Assembly: GCA_031310005.1 (NCBI GenBank)
Contig: CM062380.1
Coordinates: forward strand, 2,852,001-2,916,000
Reading direction: 5' to 3'
DNA from: Dactylellina haptotyla
Taxonomy: Eukaryota; Ascomycota; Orbiliomycetes; Orbiliales; Orbiliaceae
Length of the DNA: 64,000 nucleotides
Shown here: one piece after another, positions 33,100 to 45,600 of the stretch
Position numbering within the stretch: the stretch's first letter is position 1
Layout: every line of letters begins with the position of its first letter
Made by a program: the position numbers and the translations under genes
Notes under the pieces: generated by a model
Database searches by the model: none
Seen by the model: the letters and a program-made list of their open reading frames with translations, nothing else
Told to the model about the DNA's origin: nothing

Positions 33100-33723
33100 T
33101 CCTTTTTTAAATTTTTTGTTCGTTTTCCCTTTTTGTCGCACCAAAAGGTAGGTACCGATAGAAATGGAGCTCAGTTCCGAGTATCGTGATTAGCAGCTGA
33201 CAGGAAAGGCGTAGTTCCAGTAGTACAAGAGAGAAAAAATATACCCACCTTGTGACGACCGATACAAACCGAGTGATCGGTTCTTTAACGACTCCACGTT
33301 TTCATCACGTTTCGATTCTCCCCGGAACTCGACTTTTTTTTAATAATTCAATACGCTAAAAGAATTAAAAGTACAAAAGCGGTTTTCTCTTAGCCCGTTG
33401 CTGTGGTCCAGTTGCATTTCCTACGACAATTCCGGAATGCCATCGCCATAGTCAGAAAAGATTTTTGTTTTAGAAAAAAAAAATAGTAGTCTCTCCACGT
33501 TGAGGCTGATACCAGCAATAATAATACCCATCTTCGCCTTCTCGAGCATCTCTCTCCGACTTTTCAGGCTTCTGGTCCTCCCTGAATAACAGAGTTAGAG
33601 TTCTGGTTCCGACCCGCGACAAGAATCCTACAATCACAAGCCATTCCTCCATCTCCCCGCGAAACAACCTCAGAAACCACATTGCCGCAACACATCCGAT
33701 CCTCGCCCGCCGCTGCAATTGCA
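33100..33723. other. Intergenic region
   Basis: 624 bp, AT-rich in the middle (33330-33390) and pyrimidine-rich towards the next start codon. It should hold the peptide gene's 3' UTR and the next promoter. No gene seen. Confidence 0.45.
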
Positions 33724-34386
33724 ATGGCCTTCCGCACCTTTATCCGCTTTATCCTCCTTACTCCCGTACAGATCTCCCTCTTTCTACTGATATCCCTCCC
33801 TCTCGCTCTATTCGCCGGCATCACTACCTTCTTCAGCGTCATTTTCCTCTCCTCCCGCCTCTTCTTCGTATACGTTGACCTATTGTTCAGCGTACTCTTC
33901 GCATCTTCGTCCAATGGCGGCGCGAATACCGCTGCTTCTGCAGACGCGATCAAACTACGTTCGCAGAATGCGCTCCACCCGCTGAGCATCCCGCGAAGTC
34001 CACCGCGGAGTCCGCCGAGAAGTGGAGGGGCGTACCGAGCGCGGCAGCAGTCGTTCACTGCGCCTTCCTCACCAAATATCAGTAGGAAGCGGTTATCCGC
34101 TGGTGCTTACGGTGCGCAGCAGCAGCAGCAAAGCCAACAGACCCAACAAGGAGGTGGGAACAATAGCAGCAGTAGTAGCAGTCGACAGGCAAGTTTGAGC
34201 CCACCGTTGACAATGAAGAGTTTATCGGGCAAAGCGCCGAAGAGCACGCCCAGCACGCCGTTTGGAAACCCACCGCCGTATTCGACGCACGAGAATGCCG
34301 GGCGGCCTAAGAATGGGAAGAAAGGTCCTGTGAAGATCGCAGAGCCAGGGGATGATTATTTCTCCGGCGTGGGGAGTCGGAGTTGA
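33724..34386 (+). CDS. Two-helix membrane protein with disordered Ser/Gln-rich tail
   Basis: A single exon encodes 220 residues starting MAFRTFIRFILL. Two adjacent hydrophobic segments at about residues 12-35 (VQISLFLLISLPLALFAGI) and 37-60 (FFSVIFLSSRLFFVYVDLLF) look like a helical hairpin. The tail of 160 residues is basic and low in complexity with PRSPPRSPPRSG, QQQQQSQQTQQ and seven consecutive Ser, and contains several SP/TP sites likely to be phosphorylated. A hairpin plus cytosolic tail suggests ER or lipid droplet localisation (inference). The upstream extension of the frame only reaches a TTG, so the ATG is preferred. Family not recognised. Confidence 0.75.
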   Translation: MAFRTFIRFILLTPVQISLFLLISLPLALFAGITTFFSVIFLSSRLFFVYVDLLFSVLFASSSNGGANTAASADAIKLRSQNALHPLSIPRSPPRSPPRSGGAYRARQQSFTAPSSPNISRKRLSAGAYGAQQQQQSQQTQQGGGNNSSSSSSRQASLSPPLTMKSLSGKAPKSTPSTPFGNPPPYSTHENAGRPKNGKKGPVKIAEPGDDYFSGVGSRS

Positions 34387-35097
34387 AAAACGGGTGGGGG
34401 GAGTTTATACATTTTTGGAACCCGGAAACTGGGAAACAAATTTAACGAATATCACTACTTATATTTATATATTTCCTTTCTTCCTTCTCCTTGCTTCTTT
34501 TCGGTTTAGCGATGCATTCGGAGGAATTTTCCAATCTGTACTCTTACGTGTACACTACCAGCATGAGTTTCATTGACTTATCTACCCGTGATATCCTAGC
34601 TTATTTACGACTTGTACTTCTTTTATGCAGAAAAACTCGCAGCTCAAGAAACCAACCACGCTTTTTCTTCATTGATCATCAATTATAGAAGGATGGTTTG
34701 GAATAATAAAGGTCTAAACTAGTACTCTGATGAAATGTAAAAACATGTGCACAGATACATGTACATATAATCTCGTATAAGGTTACCCACCAGGCCTTTC
34801 ATCAGAAGGGCAAAACAAGATTGTTCAAAAAGTTCGAAATATAGAAAGGTGAAATATGAACAGAAGAATATGTATCCAACTTGACCTTAGCGCCGGTATA
34901 TAAATGATAAGAAAAAGGTGCATCGGCTCCCGGCCTCCTCTCCTATCGTACCATAAACCCTTAGAATAAAATATCAAATATCAAACAAATATCACCTATT
35001 ATCTGGAATGCCTAGTATCTCCTTCGGTGACTGCTAGGTACTTTTCAAATTATGTCTCGTAAACCAGGCAACCTGCTTAACTTCTGCATGTGTTGGT
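34387..35097. other. Convergent 3' region
   Basis: 711 AT-rich bases between two stop codons. No gene, RNA or repeat recognised. Confidence 0.5.
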
Positions 35098-36361
35098 TTA
35101 CAATGTAATCTGTTGCCCAGCAGTAGGCTTATCATTGTTCTCGCTGAACCAAGTTGGAGGTGTGACCTCCGCTGGGGAGTTTGCCGGCACTCTGGCTGGT
35201 TTTGACATGCGGAAAGTTGGTTCTGGGAGTCCTGGGAAGCCTCTGATCATCTTTTGCCCAGCGCAAGTTGGAGCACCATAGCCGGTCCAAGTGTATGGAA
35301 TGGGATAGCAGAGCTTCTTAGCATTCGGCTCATATGATTTATTTTGTGGACCGGCAGGTGGGGACGAAGAAGCGCAGATGGCGGCGAAACCGGGGCTTGG
35401 TCCGGTCTCAGTGTAGCATTTCATGTTTCCGGGGCACTGGCTTGGAACACCGCTAACCGTAAAGCAGTGGCCACCACAATAGTCACTTAAAATTCGATGA
35501 AAATGTTAGTAAATGTGCATTAAAACCTTAAGATCATGAAGTTCTTACCCAGATGCAGTCGGAGAGCTGTAGGCTTGACCGCCACAGCCCCAGTAGGTGC
35601 TCGCTCCGGGGCAGGTAGTTGGAAGATTGGATGGCGTGCACTGTTGGTACCAGAAATTGGAGCAGGCGCATCTGTAGGTCCAGTTTAGCATTGTTCCACA
35701 GTGGGTTCATCTTTCTCTAACTTACCGCTGGCCATCTGGGCAGACTGTTCTCGTATCCCAGGCTTGGTTGATATTTGCACCAGTGTATCCTCCACATTGA
35801 CCCCATGCGGTAGCGTGAACAGTATCAGTCTATGCGCATTTTGTAAGCTGGTATTCCTAAAATCTGCTCTTTCCTCTCCATGTAGGCTTTTTGGTAACTT
35901 ACGGTAGGCCAGTAGAATTCGCACTGAGTATAGCTCGTGGCTCCAGCGTAGACGGAACAAGCACCGGCTGCGGGCATGCATCTGGAAGAGCCTGGTGCTT
36001 GACACTATCACGTTTAAACCTTATTAGCGTCCTTTCAGCAAATTTTTTAGATAGTCCGCTCTGCCAAAGTTACACATACCCTGCAGTACCATGAGTTGGG
36101 GCATATTGTGGTACCACCGCAAGCCGAATAAGGCAAGGCAGCCCAATTTGGTAATGTAGTCAAGGAATAGGTGTAACCACCGCCTTGTCTCTTCTCAACG
36201 TCAGCAGCAGGCGCAGGCTCTCTCTTGACGACATCCAACTCTGGATCGCCAAAAGGAACCGCTCTCTTATGAAAGCATTGGTTGTAAATACACCAATCTG
36301 CCTGCGCGACAAAGGCAAAGTAAAGGACAGTGGCTACAGCGATTTTTCTGAATGAGCCCAT
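35098..36361 (-). CDS. Secreted cysteine-rich protein with a CBM1-like module
   Basis: Five exons (36361-36080, 36004-35903, 35829-35726, 35671-35549, 35485-35098) join to 332 residues. A signal peptide (VATVLYFAFVAQA) is followed by a short pro-like region with KR sites (CFHKRAVPFG, DVEKRQGGG). The middle has WGQCGGYTG, CPDGQRCACSNFWYQQC: the WGQCGG start and N-x2-Y-x-QC end are hallmarks of family 1 carbohydrate-binding modules, which bind cellulose or chitin. Flanking stretches (SACGGTTICPNSWYCRC and YWGCGGQAYSSP) look like diverged relatives of the same unit. No catalytic domain is attached; the C-terminal 110 residues are Pro-rich. It may be a wall protein or a secreted binding protein acting on plant or fungal polysaccharide. 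All introns are short (54-75 bp) with good ends. Confidence 0.85.
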
Positions 36362-39300
36362 TTTACTACAGTTTCTTAACTTGCAACTTGTATGGAGAGT
36401 GAAGATGAAAAGAATTGACACAAGAGATGGTAGCAAAGCTATAGAACAGAAAGCTCAATGAGACGCCAGAAGACGTTTCGTAGACTAAAAGTATATTCGA
36501 GGACTGAGGAAGGCGCGTGCTTGATCGGCAGAAATGAAAACCGCGTTCTGCGGGGTGATTGACTCGAGACGACTTATATAGACCGACGATGAGCACCTGT
36601 CATCCCCCCCGCCATCCTGCACAGCGAAAATCTTATAGACGCAAAAACCTGACGATCTTGACAAAATGGGCTGAAACTTCGGCCAGCCGCTGCAGACCGC
36701 GAGACTCGAGGTACAAACCCACCCAACCATTCCAGTTTCGCTGTATATTTGCTCGCGCATGCATAGGCGGCCAGCCACAGGGGTCGAAAAAGGCAGGCAA
36801 GAGAAACTTTCACGATGACGATGGGATGTCGGATACGTGGGTGCGTGCGTATCGCAAAATGTTGCATTTTACTTCCGCAGGTGCGACCTCGCACATCACC
36901 GCAACGCCAGCCGAAAAAACCTGGAATTACCCAAGTCCAACCTTCGCGAGGCACACGTTCGTATAGGCGGTGAAATTTGAAAAATTAAAATTAAACGAAA
37001 ATGACAGCTTTAGATGCATATGTATCGCCGGATTAGGATAAAACTTTGTAATTCATCCCTTTTGACGACCCTAGGATATGTTTTTCTAGGGTCCACTTTT
37101 GTTTAAAACCGATACGACTATCAACTATAGCTGTCGAAACACACAAAACCCAGGTAAAATGTCACCCTGAAGTCGGACTTCCCGCTGAGAGGGCCCCCCA
37201 AATCCGGTTTTAAACAAAATCATATATAGCCACCCGTATCTAAACGAGAGAGAAAAATTCAAATACTTGTAGATCAGTTAGTAGTCAATTGATGGCCCCA
37301 CGTGAGGCAGACTAGCGCTGATAGATTGCAAGTTTTTCTTTCTTGTGATACGGCACCACGTCGATAGTCACCCAAATGCCGCTGTATGTTCGCGAAAATA
37401 AGCGGCCCCTGCAAACGACCCACTACGAGAGACGAGAATGATAAAGGCTTTTTAGAATCTAAGACCATGATAACATGGAACGGGAATAGTTCATTCCGGT
37501 ATCTATCTTAGGACAACGCTTGGACAGCTTGGTCTCTTACATCTTGGAAGCTTAATTGCATTCTGGCCAGTTATCGTCATTCCCACAGGCATGGCTTCGA
37601 TAAAAGACGGGCTAATGGATGGCAGAAACTGTGAAACGTTCCTGGCATTTACCAGCTTGGGAGAGATCCAGCGAAGTGGGACATGACGACGTGCAGCACA
37701 TATTAATGAATGGTGGGATAATAACTTCTGGCTCCATATCCGACGTCTAAATGCGTCGCTAGAATTAAATGTTCCCGCGCAAGATATATAGAAATGTCCC
37801 CTCAGGCAGGGTCCAGGGGCTTCAGCCGGTCGACAGGAGTCATGTCTTACTACATGTACCAAGGGAATTGTGGTCATGAGCTTATGAGAATGGCAGATCT
37901 ACGAGCGGAGTAAGTCGGGTTGTGTTGCGGTGTCGTTGTCAAAGTTGGCCGTTCAGAATCTCAACTTGCCTGCCAGGTTGGGCCAAGATCTACGTCATAA
38001 GCGATATAATCGGCTTGTAGTGCTTCTCAGGTGGGTGCAATTGAGGCAAAGGCGGGCCAACTTTTTATGAAGAGGAGAAACAAAGGAGGCTCGCAAGATG
38101 AGACTTGATTTAGCATCACAAGATTCACTACGTGCAGTCGGAATATCTGCATGTCAAAAGGAAGTATTCTGCAAGTCAACGATATAGTTGGGCTCAGAGA
38201 TGTCGGATCTCGGTGCGACCTGAAGGGACATCTAGACACTCCAAAGGATCCACTTAAGGTTGTATCCTGCGACCATGGATTCAAGAACCGAACAGAATTC
38301 CACTACAGGCGCTAGGCCGCACTGAATATGTTTCTGCTTCTATTAGGGTTATGCAAAATTGAAGAATTTTCTACCGCAAAATACTATAAAGAGATACAAC
38401 CCCCCGCCAGCTCACAGGTGGGTGAGGGGTTCGTTTATCGATACAATCGGTCCTGAGACCTGTCAATCGAACGCCCTCGATCGACCCCTTGACCCACCCA
38501 CCTATTGCATATATTGTCGACATTGTCAATCCGGCCGGCCTGGTATATTGCCTAAAGCAGAGATTTACGGTACAAGATTATGTATTATCGCTAAATCATC
38601 GCTTAAGGTTAATGCGACTCGGCGTAGCCGTCGTACTTACGGTAGAGGGCAATATTCCAAACATGAAAAAAAAGTGGGCCTTGTCGGGTGAAGAATTAAT
38701 CAGGAATAGCCCTGTCATATTTCGGACTGGTCGATCAATATTCTAAGCCCATACGGCAATACTCGCATTTGACCGACCTAGCCTCGTCTGGTGAATCTAA
38801 AGTCTCGAACACCAGCCGTCTTGCTATCTACCATCTCCATTGAAACATTAAACGAACACGGGATAACTTTCGCTTGCTAGTATATTTCATTGGAGAATTA
38901 CTCGCTTCCCTTCTCTTTTACTGCACTCTGTATTCAATTACCCTGAATGATTTATCTATACGTCGCGAAAGGAGGCGATGCGAAAATAACCCGCTTTCTT
39001 ATGCTGCTGTGAGGTTTTTCAATCACGACGAGGGATCCTTGAGTTCATGAAGCGCTTCTTTCATGGAGTAATTAGTCAATAGTTGCGTGATATTGCAGTT
39101 ATAGGGGAGAGGCACAACATGCAGGTTGATATTGATGTTTGGGAGTGGTAAAATCGCAAACATGCGATTCAATGAGCACTCAAGTTTATATTGAAGCTGA
39201 ATATTGCAACCAAAATAAGGGTACAGCCGATATTGGCAATAAAATAAAGGTGTCTCTAATTTAACCAGCGTTCTTGTTTCCCATTTGAGACATCATATGC

Positions 39301-41257
39301 AATGAGTGCCTGAGAGGGGGGAACAAATAAAAAAATGAAAAGAAAAAAAAGAGAAAAAAGAGGGGGAAGGGAGGAAATTGTTTAATATGTCTACTATGCA
39401 TACCGTCATCCTTGTGCCATCTTTGACACTTCATTGTGGCGGCCACGTTCTGAATATGGGGGAATGGCTGCTTTCAAATTATGCAGGCGGGGGTCCACAT
39501 ATATTGCAAAGTCGTTACAAACTTCTAACTGTAGGCAAGAGATATCGGCAAGCAAATTAACCAGGCTAGAGCTCCGTCACGATATCGTTATGAAGTTTGC
39601 AAGATGCAACATGTCTGCGCCAGTATCAATATTTCCCCGTTATTATACCCCCTCCCTCTCGACCGTGTTTCTATCCAAGAACCTGCAGACATATGCCTCA
39701 CCTTAAATATATGAAGAAACAAAAAAGTGCCCTGAAATTCGGTGTGTGCCGGCTCCAATGTGGATTCCTTCCACGCCTTGTTTCTTTTTCGCCGCGTGGT
39801 CACAAGCATGCACTGCAGTGCAGTAGTGTCGGTGTGTTGCGGAGAGACTCGTGGGATCGTCATGGTACTGGGAAGCTATTCCCGTTCGGACGACATGACA
39901 TTTTACCTAATGGAGCCATAGTTGAGAGAAAGCAGGCGAATGTATTATCTAGCCGCATTTGCAATTCGTAATTCGTGACTTGTCGTCGCTTACACTCGAC
40001 ACTAGTGTTCTACCGACATCTCGAAAAAACAAACCACTCTCTCACGATCCGCCTTATCTAACGAAACTCTTCTGGTCTTAGGCGCAAGTTCGGACTCCAA
40101 ATGTTTGTTCGAAAAGTCAAACCTCTCAAGCCACTCTCGCAGACCGAATCACAGTCATTCTTCTGGCAAAACTAGCAAACAAAATCTCTGCACCGTGAAA
40201 TTGTCAAGTCTGTGCAGAGAGGGCACAGAGAGCACCCAAGTTACCATGCAGGTGTCATGCATTCGCGAAAAAAGCGTGGCAATTGCAGACCACCACCCAC
40301 CTCGAGACGAAAAGTAACTTATCATATGCACGAATATCAATCTAGCCGCACCAAAACCCGAGAGCAAACACAGGAAAAGTAGGTGATTAGCATGGGCCAA
40401 TATGGTTGGCTAACAGTGCCGGTCGAGGTGGTGTCGGTGGGCCCAGCTCCGTGGAGGGCAAGCAGCCATGCCACCCGAAATATTATCTCCTCCCACTTCT
40501 CAGCCATGTGCGCATGGGAACGAGAACTGGAAAAGCCGAAAAGTCCACAGTCCAGACACGGCATGAATTCAAGTTCGCTTACCACACGAAAAGCCAAGGC
40601 CCTGCCCACCCACACACCACCAGCGCCGGCTAAGAGCCACGAGGTTGTCAAACTTACTTGGATCCTGTGTTTGCGCAAATGCTTGGCTAAATAGTGGGCA
40701 TCCTGACCAGCGCTAGTTACTTCAATATCATGGGCTGTTGCGAATATCAGATAAATGATGTCAGCCTTAGTATAGGGACCCCCATGCAAGCCCCATCACG
40801 CCGATGGATTCGAGCTGATGGGCTTCGGTTTCAAAAAATAGAAAGACGAAAGAACGTTTTCGAAACCTTGAGAGTGCCCCCTGCAGACAATCAAGCTGCA
40901 ACTTATCGATACTTCTGTGAAGTCCTATCAACGGTTAGTGGCTTATCGGATTTTGCGTCCGCGTGTAGTCAGGTCCCAGCCTGCAACTTCCGCTTCCTGC
41001 ATCAAGTCCACACTAGGTACACCAGGCCATCATGACCAAGGGTCTGGTCCGACTAGACTATATTTATATCGCCATCCCTCCTCCAAAGTTCCTGATCTTT
41101 CTTGAAATCCGAAGATCGCAAGAACATCAACAGTCACCTTGACCTTCCGGGCATCCTTCATTACCACTGTTCTCTGTCTATATTATTCCCAACAAGGACT
41201 TGTCTATAATACTCTTTATTCGATACTTTAGTCTATTTCCAAACTTAATCCGCCAAA
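36362..41257. other. Gene-poor intergenic region, 4.9 kb
   Basis: No open frame above about 150 codons has an ATG start plus recognisable protein character, and I see no reverse transcriptase, transposase or RNA gene. A 15-bp inverted repeat lies at 37097-37219 (listed separately). The right end contains the promoter of the rhodopsin-domain gene. Base composition is AT-rich to even and not extreme. Confidence 0.45.
37097..37219. repeat. 15-bp inverted repeat around a 93-bp centre
   Basis: TTTTGTTTAAAACCG at 37097-37111 is matched exactly by its reverse complement at 37205-37219. The 93-bp centre has no open frame. It could be a small non-autonomous DNA element or a hairpin, but there is no clear target-site duplication. 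Confidence 0.6.
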
Positions 41258-42693
41258 ATGTCGGGCATGAGCACAGATGAGATTGCTATGCTTAACACCA
41301 TCTGCTTCTACCTTTCAGGTACAGCACCTTCAAGATGGTGGAACGAGCCAAACAAAAACATCGTGTTCGCACTTGGTGATCTCTTTTCACAGAATCCCCT
41401 TGCATCTGCTCAGGACGTCATGACCCTCACAGGATGGAATCAGGACAACCTCGACTTCGTCAATGCTCAACTGGCCCCGCTCAACGAGACTATCCCAACC
41501 TTCGTGAGTGGTATTCAAGCCCTTGATCATCCAAGGTCGACCAATTCGATTCTCCCAATCTTCGTCGTCTTCACTGTCCTGTCCACCTTTGTTATGGGTC
41601 TCCGTCTTTGGTCCAGAATCTCCATCCTCGGCCGCATCCAGTCTTTTGACTGGGTCGCGATAGTCTCCTACGTTCTTATTGTCGCATGGTGTGCGCTCGC
41701 TGTTTACGAGAAGGAAGCATCCGGACACTGGGCATCATACTGCGACAAGTCATACAACCAATCGAGATACGCTCAGGCTGTAAGTACTTTTATGTGCAAC
41801 CAAAAAAATACAACGCTTCGCAGTATACTAATTAAAACTATTAGGCCTACTTCATGGGAATGGCTCTCTACCCTATCGCCGTCCTTTCCGTTAAATTCGC
41901 CCTCCTCACATTCTACCACAGCCTTTCCACCTGGAGACCATTGAGAATTGCCGTTTACATTACCGCCGTAGCCAGTTTTGCCAACGCAATGGTTGCTTTG
42001 TTCATGTGGCTCTTCCAATGCAACTACCCCGACATCTGGAACCACGGTGTGGACCCAACTTTGACTTGCGCCGGTTTCGATCCTCTTGACATGGTTTTGG
42101 CAACTGGTACTGTCAATATTCTCACTGATGTTATGATCTGGTACGGCGCTCCGAGATTTTTTTTGCTACCTATTCTTAGCTAGCCGCTTGGAAAAAATGC
42201 TAACCCCGCTCGCCTGCAGGCTTATCCCGCTCCCACTCGTTTGGAGACTCCAACTCTACCCACGAGAACGCAACCTCGCCATCATCACCTTCGGTCTTGG
42301 TGCTATTGCTTGGATTGCCAGCATTGTCCGCCTGATTATGGTTAAGGCACACCTTCAATACACCAACGGTTCTACCACTCCAATCAACGCATGGGCCATG
42401 TGAGCATTTTTCCCACTTCCCACATGAGATTTTCTCGGAAAGCAAACATACTAATAATCACATCTCAATTTAGGGTTGAATTGAACTTGGCTTTGATCTG
42501 TTCCTCAGCTCCAGCCCTCCGCGCATTGCTCATCAAGCACGCACCAAAGGTCCTTTCCTACGCTTACGCCAGCGGACCGGGAAGCTCTGGCTCCGATATC
42601 GCCTCCAAGGCAAGCAGAGCCGAGAAGACCTTTGTCATTTCTCAAACCGAAGAGCGCTCTCCATCGCCAGAAGACGATGTCGAGAAGGCTTAA
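41258..42693 (+). CDS. Rhodopsin-domain (Pth11-like) seven-helix membrane protein
   Basis: Exons 41258-41779, 41845-42140, 42220-42399 and 42474-42693 give 405 residues. After an extracellular N-terminus of about 95 residues with NETIP, helices follow at SILPIFVVFTVLSTFVMG, FDWVAIVSYVLIVAWCALA, MALYPIAVLSVKFALLTFY, IAVYITAVASFANAMVALFM, DMVLATGTVNILTDVMIW, and LAIITFGLGAIAWIASIVR. LRLWSRISILGRIQSFDWVA after helix 1, FALLTFY and the WNHGVDPTLTC loop fit the large fungal rhodopsin-domain family (SAT4/Pth11 type). Pth11 of rice blast senses surface cues, but most members have no known ligand. A CFEM domain is not present. The C-terminal tail is Ser/Glu-rich. The gene stands alone between two gene-poor stretches. 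Confidence 0.88.
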
Positions 42694-45600
42694 ACATTCT
42701 GCACTTAGACCTTGGGGTACCCAAGTCTGGTTTACGAGACAAATTATTATATTTTCCTTTTTCTACTACTTTTCTTTTGTTACGAGTCGATTACTATTTA
42801 CACTAAGACCACATGCGTGGAAAGCGGCTGCTCGAGCCAGGTATTTGGGAAGCGGACCGTATTATTGGCTGATTTTTGTCTGGGAAGGCGCTCGTGGGGG
42901 AGGGGTTCGGGTATTCTACTTTCGAATTTGTAATGATGTACGATGTACTCTACTACCACTACTTTCTTCTAGTTCATCCGATACGAAGTTGATCTTCGCA
43001 GCTGGATGAACCACTTTTTTACATATGTATAAAAACCAATTTATTTCACTTCTTGATGTGCATAGAAAAATCACACTTCCCGTGTCTTTCTCTTCTAAAG
43101 GTGATTCGAACTTGGAAAAATACACAGTCTAGACACTAAAATATGACAGACAAAATGGAGTTTAGATATTTCTCATTGGCGGGGTCGACTGCGGAACAGC
43201 ACCTTGCATCCGTTGGCCAACAGCCATGTCCACCTAATCCTAGAATTCAGCGAATCGCAGACGGCGACAGAGCAAACACTTTTTATACCAGCATCCTTGG
43301 TTCATGTGACCTATCAGATCAACGCATTCACCCCAGAGCCTTAAAACGCAACCTTTATGACTTCGCAACCCAGATTTTCCCTATTGTCTGTATCCTGCGG
43401 ATCGATAAATTGGGTATCGTCCGTGATCCACCTGCAGTTACGGCATAAATTCGCAACGAAAATGAAGAAGGTGTGGAAAAAGCCGACTACACCATCAACA
43501 ACATGTTTTTTTTCCGGTTCGGCTCTTTTCCCCTGCTGACAGACCGGACAACTTATCAGACGAAGCTATTACCTTGGAAGCCTGGAAACAAAAAAGTACG
43601 TGATCAAGACAAAATAGCGTGGGCGGGGTGTGGATCCGGCGGCCACCAAAAGAAGCATCTTCGCTTGACCCACCTCAACCACCAGTTGTGAAAAAACGTG
43701 AGCATGCCGGGTCCTTAAGTGGCGTTAGTTAAAGCTTCTGAAACGCCCTAAGAGCGCCTCGAGGTGTGTCTTCTGTTTCTTCATGATGGCGATCACTCTG
43801 GTATTGCACCATCTTTTCGAAATCTTCCCGCAGGATACTTATTCCAGGGAGTGGGGTTTAACGACGTCCACACTTTTCTGCACCGCACTGACACTGGCAC
43901 CCAGACCACATCTTTTTCGCACCCTTTTCCCTCACGAGATTAAGTTTGCCTAACCAGCATTCCTGGTCCTTCTTGAAGTTGCTTTTGATGTTGTCAAAAA
44001 TAAACCACTTCCAGTCTATCCAATATTTTCCAACACCAGCATTCCGGAACGTGACGTCCCGATCGATCGCAGCAACAACCAAAATGCAAGGTTGTTGGGG
44101 GACCTTTGTACCTCTTTTCCCCCTCTCGAAAACTCAATGGAGGGTGGTCTGCATTCCTTACTGGCGAGGACGGCCGTAGACATCCCGCTTCTTTCGTATT
44201 CATGACTTTCAAACGGTACGTGATGGATTCTTGGTTCGCCCCATGAGTAGTTTTGTGATTCGACTCGCATGATAAACTCGCATCGATCGCATGAACTGGG
44301 CAGCAACGTGGTTTTTTGCCGAGTCCTGCGCAGTCGATCGGGTGGAGCGGGGAAGGCTTCTGAAGATTGCTACTTTCTTTTCAGCGAGTAGACGAGTGCG
44401 TTTGAAAAGAGCCACATATTCTAGACGCATCAGAAGAAGTTCCAAAATTGTCTTGGCTTTTCGTTTGAAGAAACTTAGTAGAAAAGATCTATAGTCCACC
44501 CTGCGTGAGAGGTGCAGGCAGCCGACGGGACTCTGATGAATCGACAGGAACAGGTTTTTGATAACTTCCATTTCGAGCCGTCAAAAGGCTCGGTTCGACA
44601 GGTACGGACCTTTGGAAGCAGTCTTAGTGTGTTAGATGCCTTCCCGGTCTTGGCCACGCTATTCGCTTACTGGCTGAACGGGAAACAGCTGAACCATAGC
44701 TTCTTGGTGAGGCGTTGGGGCGAAATGCTGATCTCCAAGAGGGTATGATTCCGCGACCGCCTTTGAGGCCTCTCGTTGGAAGGACCAAAACGGCACTAGT
44801 CGTATCATCTCATCGCATCCTATAATCCTTTCACATTTCGGTTTGAAGCTGAAAAGGCCCCCTGTTCGCGATAATTTGCGATATCAATTTGTAAAGTCCA
44901 CCAGAGGTGGCTGAGGATACGCTAAGTCAGGAGGAATTCTGCAAAGAAATTCTGCAGAATCATCGCATCGAGCATACAGATTAGCGTACTACACCTCTGC
45001 GTTGCGTCAAAGGACAATAGAAGGAGTGTCTCACCAACAAGATACGGCGTTCAACATAGCTTATACTAACCAGCCTTGGCCAAAGTTCTCGGCTCCCTAA
45101 ATTAGCTCCCGTTGGTTTGTCTCTAGGCAAAAGATTCAGGGTCTGACCTTGTTGGAACACTCTGGGGGTACAATTAACCTGGCCCTAGTAGTGCTGCTAG
45201 CTCGCATCGCCATCAGGAATAATTATGATAAGGCGGTGGTGGATACTTTTAACACGCTATTTGCCGTTGATTGTTCTATCGGTATCTTCGAGACAGGTGG
45301 TGGGTACCACGGATACTTTGTAGCCAATATATTTGGGCTAAAGACGCCCATAGCGTCCCGTAATTACTAGTTCGTTTTGAGTACACCCTTGTATTCCAAC
45401 ACTTATTGGTGGTTAACGAAAGTGGATTTTCGCGAGGCATATGCGCTGCCTCAAAGGCTTCAAGAAAAATAAAATCCCGAGATTTCGATGACTATATTCT
45501 AGATTTCCCCCTTAGCCCCCACTGCAAGATATGAAATACTTTGAGGCAAATTATGTTAATGATTGTGATATGATAGTATAATTTCTGGTAAAAGCTTTAG

